Assembly: GCA_000997355.1 (NCBI GenBank)
Contig: LCBS01000002.1
Location: 11,144-54,983, forward strand
Origin: a candidate division WWE3 bacterium GW2011_GWB1_41_6
Lineage (GTDB): Bacteria; Patescibacteriota; WWE3; UBA101185; UBA10185
DNA: 43,840 nt
Direction of reading: 5' to 3'
A program made the translations under genes and the position numbers. Shown here in pieces: positions 25,208 through 33,732 of the stretch. Each line of letters starts with the position of its first letter. Position 1 is the first letter of the stretch. Below the pieces are notes generated by a model, which had not been told where the DNA came from, did not search any database, and saw only the letters and a program-made list of their open reading frames with translations.

Positions 25208-26387
25208 TCTTTGAATAGATGGTCTCTATCTCCTTAACTTTTACTTTCCAGGAATAAAACCTCTCTATCTCATACCTATCTACCTGCACGGGATTTTCCA
25301 CAATCTCTCTGATCCGCTGAGCTATAGTTTCCGGTTGAGGATCATCCAGATAATAAAGTCCCTGTATATCATTCTTTGCCCTGAAACCCGAGACCAAAGC
25401 AGGAATTCCGCAAGCTAAACTTTGCATCACAACTTTAGGAAACCCTTCCCAGCTTGATGGCAGCACAAATATATCAGATACCTGAAAAGCAATAGGTGTT
25501 TGAGGGTATGGTGTATAACCTCCGCGGACCACACGCTCTTCTAAATGCATATCTTTGATCATTTTATCCAAACGCAGTAAATATTCATTATCCCCCGGCC
25601 CGATAAGCAAAAGTTTGTAGACATCAGGTAGATATTTTAATGACTCAATTAAAAGATGGACGTTCTTGCGTTCCAGCATCACCCCATGGTTAACAATAAC
25701 AATATCCTGACGGTCCAGGTCAAGTTCGTATTTTGATTTTTCACGTTCCTCTGCACCTACGGGTCTAAAAATATCCGTGTTAACTCCGGACTCCACGACA
25801 AAGCACTTAGCAGGATCGGCACCGTATAAATCTATGGCATCCTTCATATTCTCTTCGCTGACAAAAATACAGGCGGAAGCAGTATGTACGGCCATCCGAT
25901 TCGCAAACTTCTCGAACGGCCATGACAGGTACTTTGAGTGTGTTTTTACATCTATATTCTTTTCCTCGGCAGCTTTTTCCCTCATCGCAGCAACATTATG
26001 AAAATGAACTACAAGAGGTGTTTTAAGTTCAGCCGCCCTCCGGTAAATTTTCTGCAGTAAAAATCTGTAAAAATATATCCAGATCCCAAAATGACCGTGT
26101 GAATGTATCAGATCTACTTTATTACCTTCTTCCGCCCTCCAATATAAATAATAGAAGAACATCAATAGTGAGGTAGTCAGTGGCAGTGTTCCGGGAAGCG
26201 GTTCCCTTACAAAAGGGTATATATCGGTGTTTGGCAGTCTTTCCCGCTGACCTGCTTTTGGCCAATGACCGCAAAACAACACAAATGAATGACCCAATTG
26301 CGTCTGCGCACTAGTTATTTCATAAGGATGCGGCGCGAGTCCGTGCCAGGGAGGCGGCCAGTCATATACAATTCTTAGTATCTTCAT
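25194..26387 (-). CDS. Family 4 (GT-B) glycosyltransferase
   Basis: A 397-aa protein: MKILRIVYDWPPPWHGLAPHP and YEITSAQTQLGH match the glycogen-synthase-like opening of GT4 enzymes, in which a Pro-rich strand is followed by an R/H-x-x-x-L helix. HSHGHFGIWIYFYRF and VVHFHNVAA lie in the N-domain. The C-domain has IVNHGVMLERKNVHLLIESL, LLLIGPGDNEYL and PSSWEGFPKVVMQSLACGIP. An AAGGAG lies 9 nt before the ATG, within the end of the DUF192 gene. It is the last gene of a three-gene operon (GT4, DUF192, GT4). Confidence 0.87.
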   Translation of the reverse strand: MKILRIVYDWPPPWHGLAPHPYEITSAQTQLGHSFVLFCGHWPKAGQRERLPNTDIYPFVREPLPGTLPLTTSLLMFFYYLYWRAEEGNKVDLIHSHGHFGIWIYFYRFLLQKIYRRAAELKTPLVVHFHNVAAMREKAAEEKNIDVKTHSKYLSWPFEKFANRMAVHTASACIFVSEENMKDAIDLYGADPAKCFVVESGVNTDIFRPVGAEEREKSKYELDLDRQDIVIVNHGVMLERKNVHLLIESLKYLPDVYKLLLIGPGDNEYLLRLDKMIKDMHLEERVVRGGYTPYPQTPIAFQVSDIFVLPSSWEGFPKVVMQSLACGIPALVSGFRAKNDIQGLYYLDDPQPETIAQRIREIVENPVQVDRYEIERFYSWKVKVKEIETIYSKIIPH

Positions 26388-26392
26388 TTATG

Positions 26393-27259
26393 TTACTCCT
26401 TAAGCAGAAATACATCACCGTTCTTTAAACCGTATTCATCAATTATACCCCCGTTAACTGCGATAACGGCTTTGGAACGGGTTCTTGCTTCGATATAAGG
26501 GGAAATGTTGTCGGCACTGGTCGGACCTACTTTTGTATGGTAATCAACTATATTAAAAGTTCCGTCCAGAAAGATCAGGTCCATAGTGATTTTGGTCTTG
26601 CGTACATAAAAACCGTAATAATCCATGGCATCTCCTATATAAACTATGCCGGTTCCCTCAGGTAAATTTTCAGCTTCCGTCAACAAATCTTCGAACTGTT
26701 CAAGGCTTACTACCCTGTTTAGTTCCCACATCTTATCCTTGACCGTAAAGTTAATGGTATTTTTCACGTTGCTTAGGTACGTTTCCGCGACGAAATCCAT
26801 TGTATCAGCAAATACTACCTCCTGATAACTACCGCTCTCTTTGTTCATACTCCTAATCTCTATTTTGATAGCATCTGACTTCCTTAGCTCCTCCTTGCCG
26901 ATTGTAACGGGAAAGTTCACAAGAAAAGTAATCTCAGGCTTATCCATCGAAAAATTCCTTCTTTCAACGAACTTCACCACACCCTTCTCTTTATTCCACA
27001 AATATGTGGTCATTTGGTATTGCTCACTGTCTGCGGGAAGGTTCCGAAAGTTCACCGATAAAGCGTATATATCAGGGAATGAACTCCTTTTTTCAAAATC
27101 GGTTATCGATATCTCGATATTTATATACTTATTTTTATCTTCCTTGGTACGAAGAGTGCCGTTATCTCCGTATAAATACAAAAATATGGCAAAACCGACA
27201 CCGGCAATTATACCTATAATTATGATAAATATTAGAAGTTTTTTAAGTAGATAGAACAT
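26393..27259 (-). CDS. Membrane-anchored DUF192-domain protein
   Basis: A 288-aa protein with an N-terminal membrane segment (residues about 7-30), a 140-residue beta-rich middle part with no family I can name, and a C-terminal DUF192 domain at about residues 185-285: YVRKTKITMDLIFLDGTFNI, then GPTSADNISPYIEARTRSKA, then VIAVNGGIIDEYGLKNGDVF. DUF192 proteins are usually 120-160 aa and exported. The long middle region is an extension. The start overlaps the upstream GT4 by 17 nt. It lies between two GT4 genes, so it may act on or bind the glycan outside the cell, but the function of DUF192 is not established. Confidence 0.75.
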   Translation of the reverse strand: MFYLLKKLLIFIIIIGIIAGVGFAIFLYLYGDNGTLRTKEDKNKYINIEISITDFEKRSSFPDIYALSVNFRNLPADSEQYQMTTYLWNKEKGVVKFVERRNFSMDKPEITFLVNFPVTIGKEELRKSDAIKIEIRSMNKESGSYQEVVFADTMDFVAETYLSNVKNTINFTVKDKMWELNRVVSLEQFEDLLTEAENLPEGTGIVYIGDAMDYYGFYVRKTKITMDLIFLDGTFNIVDYHTKVGPTSADNISPYIEARTRSKAVIAVNGGIIDEYGLKNGDVFLLKE

Positions 27260-28451
27260 TTTTAGTACTTTCTTTCATATTATTAATTACTTCAACATAT
27301 TTATCCAGCATTACGTTCATAGTGAAATGCCCCAATGCCCGGTTCCTACCGTTCGTACCCATTTCCGCTCTCATATTGGGATCCTGCGCAACCGCCTTTA
27401 TCTTCTCGGCCAGTGCCTCACTATCTCCGGGTCGGACAAGAAAACCTGTCTCACCGTCCACTACCGCATCGGATACACCGCCTATATCGGAGGCGATCAC
27501 GGGAAGCCTTGATAACATCGCTTCAGGGATGGTCATAGGAAAGCCTTCCACCCTCAAAGTCGGTAGCACAAATACATCTGCGGTTCTCAATCTTTTTATT
27601 ACATCACGATACGGCACTTTTCCGTAAAATTTAACTTTTGGACCAAGGTCACGGCGTGCGACAAGTTCTTTTAATTTATTAAGATCAGCACCATCCCCTA
27701 CTACCTCAAGTATGATGTTTTCTTTCCGCAGCACTTCCATCACATGTACCAGGTTATACAAACCTTTAGACCTTACCACTCTCCCAACATAAATAAGCTT
27801 TACCGGACCTTCCTTAAGTTCAAAGGTTCCCATGAACTTCTCCGGATCCACACCGTTGTATATTACCTCCACTTTTTCCTCGGGAACAAACGTCTCGTTC
27901 ATTAAAGCGGTTTTTACCGCCTGCGACACCGCTACAACCTTGTCTGCACCAAGCACAAACTCCCTTTGCCTGCCAAAGTAATTCGCAAGAACGAATAACA
28001 GGTCCTTTGTAAGCCTTATCAGAGCTGTAATCCCTGCCGAATCATATAGACGGGTCTTTAGCTCCCCCATGATCGTTCCGTGTGATATTGCCAATATCTT
28101 TATGTTCAGTTCTTTTTTATTCCTTATAATTCCCAAGCCTGCCGAGCTTTGGCTGATAACAAGATCATATTGTTTATCTTTAAGCTCGTTCTTAAATTCC
28201 TCAAATGATCTCACAACCCAATTATTTTTCTTCTGCCAGGGAGCGACCCACATTTTATAAATGGAGGGAATGAAGACGTAATTAACTTTATTCCCGGAAG
28301 TATAGTCTATATTAAGCTCCTTTCGCGGCGAGAAAACCGTAACAGCGTGGCCTTTTGACGCTAGGCCTTCACAAAGTACTTTGTTCTGGGTTTCCAAACC
28401 CCCGTATCCGGCATGAAAGGTCGTAGACTTGATGAAAACGGCAACGTTCAT
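27243..28451 (-). CDS. Family 4 (GT-B) glycosyltransferase, first gene of its operon
   Basis: A 402-aa protein with MNVAVFIKSTTFHAGYGGLETQ (the GG-x-E-T/R-x-x loop of GT4 enzymes), AISHGTIMGE, ADKVVAVSQAVKTALM, VIYNGVDPEKF, LIYVGRVVRSKGLYNL and the donor site TLRVEGFPMTIPEAMLSRLP. These are classic GT4 motifs. The frame opens two codons earlier at a TTG, but I chose the ATG at 28451 because a TACAAT box ends six bases before it. It leads the operon with DUF192 and another GT4. The divergent TPR gene begins only 34 bases away. Confidence 0.88.
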   Translation of the reverse strand: MNVAVFIKSTTFHAGYGGLETQNKVLCEGLASKGHAVTVFSPRKELNIDYTSGNKVNYVFIPSIYKMWVAPWQKKNNWVVRSFEEFKNELKDKQYDLVISQSSAGLGIIRNKKELNIKILAISHGTIMGELKTRLYDSAGITALIRLTKDLLFVLANYFGRQREFVLGADKVVAVSQAVKTALMNETFVPEEKVEVIYNGVDPEKFMGTFELKEGPVKLIYVGRVVRSKGLYNLVHVMEVLRKENIILEVVGDGADLNKLKELVARRDLGPKVKFYGKVPYRDVIKRLRTADVFVLPTLRVEGFPMTIPEAMLSRLPVIASDIGGVSDAVVDGETGFLVRPGDSEALAEKIKAVAQDPNMRAEMGTNGRNRALGHFTMNVMLDKYVEVINNMKESTKNVLST

Positions 28452-28463
28452 AAACAAATTGTA
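28452..28463 (-). promoter_or_regulatory. TACAAT box six nt before ATG (leaderless promoter)
   Basis: On the minus strand TACAAT (28458-28463) is followed by six bases and the GT4 ATG. The -35 zone would lie over the divergent promoter's -10. Confidence 0.55.
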
Positions 28464-28470
28464 CTATATT

Positions 28471-28485
28471 TGTTATACTAAAAAT
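28471..28485 (+). promoter_or_regulatory. Extended -10 promoter six nt before ATG (leaderless)
   Basis: TG-T-TATACT (28471-28479) is followed by six A/T bases and the ATG at 28486. Its -35 zone would lie inside the start of the divergent GT4 gene. Confidence 0.6.
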
Positions 28486-29163
28486 ATGGATAAAGGCAGT
28501 ATTGAACACGCAAAAGAGTTAATGGAAAATGGTTGGAAACACCGTGAGGAGTTAAAGTTCGGGGAAGCTGAAACTTTGCTCGAACAAGCAAAAACAATTT
28601 TTATGGAAAATGAGGATTGGTTCAACTACACTGAAACCCTGAACCATCTAGCGTACCTGCATAAACTGAAAGCATCTCAAGAGCTACAAATAGCTGAGAA
28701 ATTTGCTACCGAGTCGTATAATACCGCACGCGAAAAAGGTTCAAAGGAAATACACGCCTTGCGGGCAGTAATAAGTATTTTAGAAAGCCGTGGTATGTTT
28801 GAAAATGCTATTCCCTACACAAAAAAATACATTGAACTGCAGGGTGGTCCTGGTTCTAAAGGAGATATTGAATCACATCTTGCCAATTTTCTACTAAGAA
28901 CAGGAAAGTCTGAGGAGGCATTGGAAACGGTAAACAAAGCTATAGCCAATATTGAAGCGGGTTGGGAGTCGGAACGTGAACCTCACAGGAGTGTGTGGAA
29001 GTCCAAAGCTTTGACCGTAAAAGCCTTGATCTTGTTCAATTCCGGTCAAAAAGAAGAAGCGCTTAAACTAGTAGATGAGGCTTGGGAACTGGCAAAAGAA
29101 CAAAAACTTATAACGCGGCTAAGTCAGATAAAAAGTGTAAGAGAAATGATTGTAAGTTCTTAA
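28486..29163 (+). CDS. TPR-repeat protein of unknown function
   Basis: A 225-aa, largely helical, soluble protein. Tetratricopeptide-like helix pairs are visible in LKFGEAETLLEQAKTIF, EIAEKFATESYNTAREKG-like segments, FENAIPYTKKYIEL, KSEEALETVNKAIANIEAG and KALILFNSGQKEEALKLVDE. No enzyme domain or membrane segment is present, so it is probably a scaffold for protein-protein contacts. An ATG 19 codons upstream (28429) is in frame, but it overlaps the divergent GT4 and precedes the promoter, so I use 28486. It ends 8 nt from the convergent GT4 stop with no terminator between them. Confidence 0.78.
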   Translation: MDKGSIEHAKELMENGWKHREELKFGEAETLLEQAKTIFMENEDWFNYTETLNHLAYLHKLKASQELQIAEKFATESYNTAREKGSKEIHALRAVISILESRGMFENAIPYTKKYIELQGGPGSKGDIESHLANFLLRTGKSEEALETVNKAIANIEAGWESEREPHRSVWKSKALTVKALILFNSGQKEEALKLVDEAWELAKEQKLITRLSQIKSVREMIVSS

Positions 29164-29171
29164 ACTTACTA

Positions 29172-30386
29172 CTACCCTTCCAGTAATAAAATCTCCAACT
29201 TTGAGATATTTTCACCAATATCGAACAATTTTCCGGCTCTTAGTGAAGCGACCTCACCTAATTTTATTCTAAGTACCGGATCCCCTAACAGCCTTTCAAT
29301 CTCTGTCGCTATTGCTACGGGGTCCCGTTGAGGTACTATTATACCGGTATGGCCGTGCTCTATAAGATCTTTCATACTCCCCGCTTCAGTGGCAATAACA
29401 GGAATCCTGTGCATGGCAGCCTCAATTACTACCGTTGGAACACCGTCCGCATCCCCTTCCCCGGTTTCAATACTTGGAAGTACAAAAATGTCCGCTTTAG
29501 CATAGAATCTGCTTACCTCATCGTGAGGAAGGCCTGAACCTTTGCCATCGATGTATACAGTATCAACCAGTTCCTTTTTCTTTATGAGATCAACCAAACC
29601 TTCGTATAAAGGCCCCGGTCCTATGATATGAACTTCGTGAACAACACCGGATTTTTTTAATATAGCAGACGCTTCGATAAGATACTTCAACCCTTTCTTC
29701 TCCACAAGCCTGGCAACGGATAATATAATCGGTCTTTGCCCTTCAACCTTGTCTTCATCAGACCCGTGCTCGGTAATTTCCACACCATGGTACAACTTAC
29801 GAACTTTATTCAGTGACTCCCCGCCTGCCACGCTTACGAACTTGTCGTAAGCATATGTGTTGCAAATCGTAATGAACTTAGCCTTCTCAGCCTTTTCTTT
29901 TAGTAAAGTTCCTTCAACGAATACATCACGTGCGTGTCCGGAAATGCTAAATGGTATTCTTAATATCTCTGATGCAATCATAACTACAGTGGACGGATCT
30001 GATAGGAAATGGACGTGTATATGATCGGGATGAAACTGTTCGATCAGATATGTGTAACCAAGCGACTTTAAGAAAAGATAAAGTCTTGAGGCAAAATTAT
30101 GGGAAGAATCTCTTTTTACCAGATTCCACGCTGAGAGAACACTATGCGTATTCTTGAATAAATAACCCAGCGCTTTATAGCAGGCGTGCATGTTCAACCT
30201 CCTGTAATCAGTAATACCTATTACCCCGTCTGAAGCCTTACCTGAAGCCTTCTGCAAAGAAAATACACGGATATCCAGATTCCCCAACTCAATTAATTTA
30301 CGCACTTCACGTTCGATAAATGTTTCCGTGAGCCGGGGAAACTCCGGTATGAAATAAAGTATTTTCTTTTTAGCTATCTTGTCCAT
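29172..30386 (-). CDS. Family 4 (GT-B) glycosyltransferase, colanic-acid WcaL-like group
   Basis: A 404-aa protein with KKILYFIPEFPRLTETFIERE, the typical opening of WcaL/EpsF-like GT4 enzymes, then HPDHIHVHFLSDPSTVVMIA, PFSISGHARDVF, KLYHGVEI, ILSVARLVEKKGLKYLIEA, and PSIETGEGDADGVPTVVIEA, which is the donor site in its EGxxDGxPxVxxEA form, characteristic of this group. The start overlaps the UDP-glucose dehydrogenase gene by 17 nt. Pairing with that enzyme makes UDP-glucuronate a possible donor, which is inference only. Confidence 0.87.
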   Translation of the reverse strand: MDKIAKKKILYFIPEFPRLTETFIEREVRKLIELGNLDIRVFSLQKASGKASDGVIGITDYRRLNMHACYKALGYLFKNTHSVLSAWNLVKRDSSHNFASRLYLFLKSLGYTYLIEQFHPDHIHVHFLSDPSTVVMIASEILRIPFSISGHARDVFVEGTLLKEKAEKAKFITICNTYAYDKFVSVAGGESLNKVRKLYHGVEITEHGSDEDKVEGQRPIILSVARLVEKKGLKYLIEASAILKKSGVVHEVHIIGPGPLYEGLVDLIKKKELVDTVYIDGKGSGLPHDEVSRFYAKADIFVLPSIETGEGDADGVPTVVIEAAMHRIPVIATEAGSMKDLIEHGHTGIIVPQRDPVAIATEIERLLGDPVLRIKLGEVASLRAGKLFDIGENISKLEILLLEG

Positions 30387-31749
30387 TTTTTAGCAACGCT
30401 GAGGGAACCGTTGACTCACTAGGTTCGTCAACCTTATCCAATCCATTGGTTCTTTTTCCTACGGCAAAGTAAACAAAGCCGTAATCCTGAACTTTCTCTT
30501 TATCAAGCAAGTTCCTGCCATCGAATATCACTTTTTGTTTTACCAGCGGTTTAACACGTTCCGGATCAAGATTAGCAAACTCCTTCCACTCTGTAAGTAT
30601 CAAAACCGCGTCTGAACCTTCTATTGCTTCATATTTGTCATGGCAGTAAACAATGTTCGCATCGCCAAGAACTTTTTTGGCATTTGCCGTCGCTTCAGGA
30701 TCATAAGCCCTTATCTTTGCACCCATTCCTCTAAGGTCTCTGATCACCTCAATCGACACGGATTCCCTGATATCATCAGTATCCCCTTTGAAAGCCATTC
30801 CCAGACACGCTAGGGTCAATCCTGACAGATTCTCACCAAACATCTTAGTAATTTTCTTAAGGAAATATTTTTTCTGAAGTTTGTTTACCTCCATAACGCC
30901 CCGCAAAAGCTTAAAATCATAAGCCTGGTCGGTTGACGTCCGGTACAGCGCGGCTACATCCTTAGGAAAACAACTCCCCCCATAACCTATGCCCGCGTTA
31001 AGGAAATACTTACCGATCCTTTTATCCAACCCCATCCCATATGAAACGGCAGCTACATCCGCACGGCCGCGTTCACATAACTGAGCCATCTCATTAATAA
31101 ATGAGATCTTTGTGGCAAGGAAAGCATTTGATGCATACTTGATCATCTCTGCAGATCTTAGATCGGTTTCAACGACCGGGGAGTTAAGATGTTCGTAAAG
31201 CTTACTTAATACATCCAAAGCCTTTTTTGAATCGGAACCTATAACGGTCCTATCTGTATTCTGCATATCCTCAACTGACGAACCTTCGCGTAGAAATTCA
31301 GGGTTTGACGCAACATCAAATTCAGCTGAACCTTTTAGATTTTCTTTGATAAGTTTTTTGATCTTCTCATTCGTACCCACCGGCACAGTACTCTTTGTAA
31401 CGATCACTTTATAGTCAGTTAGATTTTGGCCTATTTCACGCGCCACTGCCCAAACAGCCGAAAGATCGGCCGACCCGGTGTCACTCTGAGGCGTTCCTAC
31501 GCAAATAAACACAACTTCCGCGTCTCTCATACCCTCAACAAGTGATGTCGTAAACACAAGCCTCCCTTTTTCAATATTCCTCAAAACAATCTCCGAAAGC
31601 CCCGGCTCAAATATGGGCATCTCGCCTGAGTTTATCGTCTCGATTTTTCTCTCATCTATGTCTACTCCTTTGACAGTGTTCCCCCAATCCGAAAATATTG
31701 CTGCTCCTACCAGACCTACATAACCTGTGCCTATTACACAAATATTCAT
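30370..31749 (-). CDS. ugd: UDP-glucose 6-dehydrogenase
   Basis: A 459-aa enzyme of the UDP-glucose/GDP-mannose dehydrogenase family, converting UDP-glucose with two NAD+ to UDP-glucuronate. Visible are the NAD-binding GTGYVGLVGAA (7-17), FICVGTP (about 81-87), the TKSTVPVGT segment, EMIKYASNAFLATKISFINE, and the catalytic loop GIGYGGSCFPKD with nucleophile Cys260, then GMAFKGDTDDIRES. The ATG at 31749 has AGGAGG 8 nt upstream. An earlier in-frame ATG (31803) has no usable Shine-Dalgarno and would add 18 residues before the Rossmann strand. It is the only nucleotide-sugar enzyme in the window. A related nucleotide-sugar dehydrogenase such as ManNAc type is the alternative. Confidence 0.92.
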   Translation of the reverse strand: MNICVIGTGYVGLVGAAIFSDWGNTVKGVDIDERKIETINSGEMPIFEPGLSEIVLRNIEKGRLVFTTSLVEGMRDAEVVFICVGTPQSDTGSADLSAVWAVAREIGQNLTDYKVIVTKSTVPVGTNEKIKKLIKENLKGSAEFDVASNPEFLREGSSVEDMQNTDRTVIGSDSKKALDVLSKLYEHLNSPVVETDLRSAEMIKYASNAFLATKISFINEMAQLCERGRADVAAVSYGMGLDKRIGKYFLNAGIGYGGSCFPKDVAALYRTSTDQAYDFKLLRGVMEVNKLQKKYFLKKITKMFGENLSGLTLACLGMAFKGDTDDIRESVSIEVIRDLRGMGAKIRAYDPEATANAKKVLGDANIVYCHDKYEAIEGSDAVLILTEWKEFANLDPERVKPLVKQKVIFDGRNLLDKEKVQDYGFVYFAVGKRTNGLDKVDEPSESTVPSALLKNGQDS

Positions 31750-31832
31750 ACGGGTATCCTCCTGAGGCAGTGGATGGATTCTCCCATTGGGCAGGTAAAA
31801 CATACCTTCAATAGGTTCGTCCAGATCGAATT

Positions 31833-32585
31833 TTATACTCTGTAAACTCCCTTTAAATCATTTATCCTTATTTTAAGAACGTCACGGGCCATTTTGTAAG
31901 AGTTCTGGAAAAAGTTGAGCCGCATTGTCTTCACAAATGTCCACGTCACAGGCACTTCTTTGATCGAATAGCCTTTTTTCCTGGCGAGAAATAAAACCTC
32001 AACCTCCAGCGCACCGAAGAACGGCTTCTGGGTGATCTCAGCATTGGGACCGTATACTTTTAACATTGAAAAAAGGTCCTTCGCTACGTGTGCTTTGAAC
32101 AGTTTGAATCCGCATTGGGAATCCCTTATACCCGGAAGTGCAACCAACTGCACAAGCCAGTTGAACGCCCTCCCAACCAGATGACGGTAGTAAGGTTCGC
32201 CAATTCTAACCGCTCCGATCCCTTCCCTTGACGCGATTACAATATCAAAATTCTGGTCTATCAACCAAACCGAAAGTTTTTTAAGTTCGTTTATAGGGGC
32301 TGAGAAGTCGGCATCAGCTAAATAGATATAATCCCCACGTGCTTTTTGAACACCGGTGTACAACCCTCCTGCTTTACCCATATGCTGATTCCTTACAAGA
32401 ACTATTTCCAAGTTCGAATACGCATACTCTTCCACAATATCAGCTGTCTTATCGATGCTTCCATCATCAACAACCACAATCTCAAAGGAACTGGAGAATG
32501 TCCTCATAAAATTTAAGGCTTGAGTCAAGGAGGTTGTTATTTTATCAGCTTCGTTGAATGCTGATATTACTATTGAGTATTCCAT
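31833..32585 (-). CDS. Family 2 glycosyltransferase, Alg5/DPG-synthase-like
   Basis: A 250-aa GT-A protein with MEYSIVISAFNEADKITTSL, VVVDDGSIDKT, GKAGGLYTGVQKARGDYIYL, ADADFSAPINEL (the DXD site) and RDSQCGFKLFKAH. The last motif (RDxQCGFKLF) is characteristic of Alg5-type polyprenyl-phosphate glucosyltransferases. It would make polyprenyl-phosphate-glucose or a similar donor for a GT-C enzyme. It starts 7 nt after the DPM-GtrA gene. An 83-nt gap follows before the dehydrogenase ATG, in which I see only that gene's Shine-Dalgarno. Confidence 0.88.
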   Translation of the reverse strand: MEYSIVISAFNEADKITTSLTQALNFMRTFSSSFEIVVVDDGSIDKTADIVEEYAYSNLEIVLVRNQHMGKAGGLYTGVQKARGDYIYLADADFSAPINELKKLSVWLIDQNFDIVIASREGIGAVRIGEPYYRHLVGRAFNWLVQLVALPGIRDSQCGFKLFKAHVAKDLFSMLKVYGPNAEITQKPFFGALEVEVLFLARKKGYSIKEVPVTWTFVKTMRLNFFQNSYKMARDVLKIRINDLKGVYRV

Positions 32586-32592
32586 AAAAGAA

Positions 32593-33720
32593 TCAGGTAG
32601 CTTTCTTGTTTTTCCAGATAATTTTACTATAAATAGTAAAATTCCACACTAACCCTATCATTACACCTACCATAAATGCGGTGTTAGCAACTAAAAAAGT
32701 ATCCCCAAACGTAGCTATTGAGGTCTTGACCAGCCAACTTCTGAAAATGATCGGCATGTAAGAAAATAATCCATATACAACAAAGCTTTTGATCGTTTTT
32801 GATACGCTGGTTATCCTACGGTCGCCAAACGACCACAGATTGTTGAAAGTAAAAGTTACCACCATAGCGAAGAACCCTGCTGTTGCGCTGGCGTGCTGTG
32901 AAGAAAGCAAGGTAATTCTTAATAAGTTAAATAATCCAAGATCTGTGAATAACCCCAAAAACCCCACTGCCAGAAATTTAATAAAACTTTTATTTTCCCT
33001 TACACTGATCGTAAGCACAACCTTTAATGATTCAATTGGGTTATTTCTTTCCATTTTAGAATCCCCCCGGTCCCTCATCCCAAAAACGATGGGTATTTCT
33101 CTTATCTTTGCCCCAGCCTTATACATTTTATGCAGTAGATCCATTTTATAAGCAAAACCCTGCGATAAAACATCATCAAGATCAATCTTGTCAACGAAAC
33201 CATGCACACGCGACGCTTTGAAACCTGTTGTAAAATCGTTTACCGAAAAGATGCCCAAGACTGCTTTGGAGAACAGGTTTCCACCCACACTTAATAACTT
33301 TCTGTATAATGCCCAGTTCTGAGGTATGCTGCCCCCTTTTGTGAAACGTGACCCTATTACGTAGTCTGCACCGTTATCTATTTCCTGCACCATTCTTAAC
33401 ACATCCGCCGGGTCGTGCTGAAAGTCCGCATCCATCTCAATAAGAACTTCGGCGTCAAGTTCGTTCATAGCTTTTTTAAACGCGTTTGTATAAGCCACAC
33501 CTAAACCTTTTTTTTCTTTCTGAAGCAATAAATGAACAAAAGGGTACTCTAAACTCATTTTGTTAACCGCATCAGCTGTACCGTCAGGAGAGCTATCATC
33601 AACCACTAAAATACCAAATTCGTGCTGGGGCATCTTTTTAAATTCCTCAGCCAACGCCGGTATCAGACGCGTGATATTATCTACCTCGTTGTAAGTAGGT
33701 ATAATTACTATAATTTTCAT
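32593..33720 (-). CDS. DPM1-type glycosyltransferase fused to a GtrA membrane domain
   Basis: A 375-aa two-domain protein. Residues 1 to about 235 are a DPM1-like GT2: IVIIPTYNEVDNI, LVVDDSSPDGTAD, GLGVAYTNAFKKAM, EMDADFQHDP, GSRFTKGGSIPQNW and NDFTTGFKASR. Residues from about 245 form a four-helix GtrA-like domain (FIKFLAVGFLGLFTDLGLFNL ... TFTFNNLWSFGDRR ... NFTIYSKIIWKNK). The N-part makes polyprenyl-phosphate mannose (or glucose) and the GtrA part is thought to help flip it. The fusion is known in other bacteria. It is 12 nt downstream of an 85-aa membrane protein. Confidence 0.92.
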   Translation of the reverse strand: MKIIVIIPTYNEVDNITRLIPALAEEFKKMPQHEFGILVVDDSSPDGTADAVNKMSLEYPFVHLLLQKEKKGLGVAYTNAFKKAMNELDAEVLIEMDADFQHDPADVLRMVQEIDNGADYVIGSRFTKGGSIPQNWALYRKLLSVGGNLFSKAVLGIFSVNDFTTGFKASRVHGFVDKIDLDDVLSQGFAYKMDLLHKMYKAGAKIREIPIVFGMRDRGDSKMERNNPIESLKVVLTISVRENKSFIKFLAVGFLGLFTDLGLFNLLRITLLSSQHASATAGFFAMVVTFTFNNLWSFGDRRITSVSKTIKSFVVYGLFSYMPIIFRSWLVKTSIATFGDTFLVANTAFMVGVMIGLVWNFTIYSKIIWKNKKAT

Positions 33721-33732
33721 AAAAGCAATTCA

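Noticed and set aside
26841-27254. 137-codon plus-strand frame
   Set aside because: It is antisense to the DUF192 gene, whose reading has a membrane anchor and family match.
32789-33151. 120-codon plus-strand frame
   Set aside because: It is antisense to the DPM-GtrA fusion gene.
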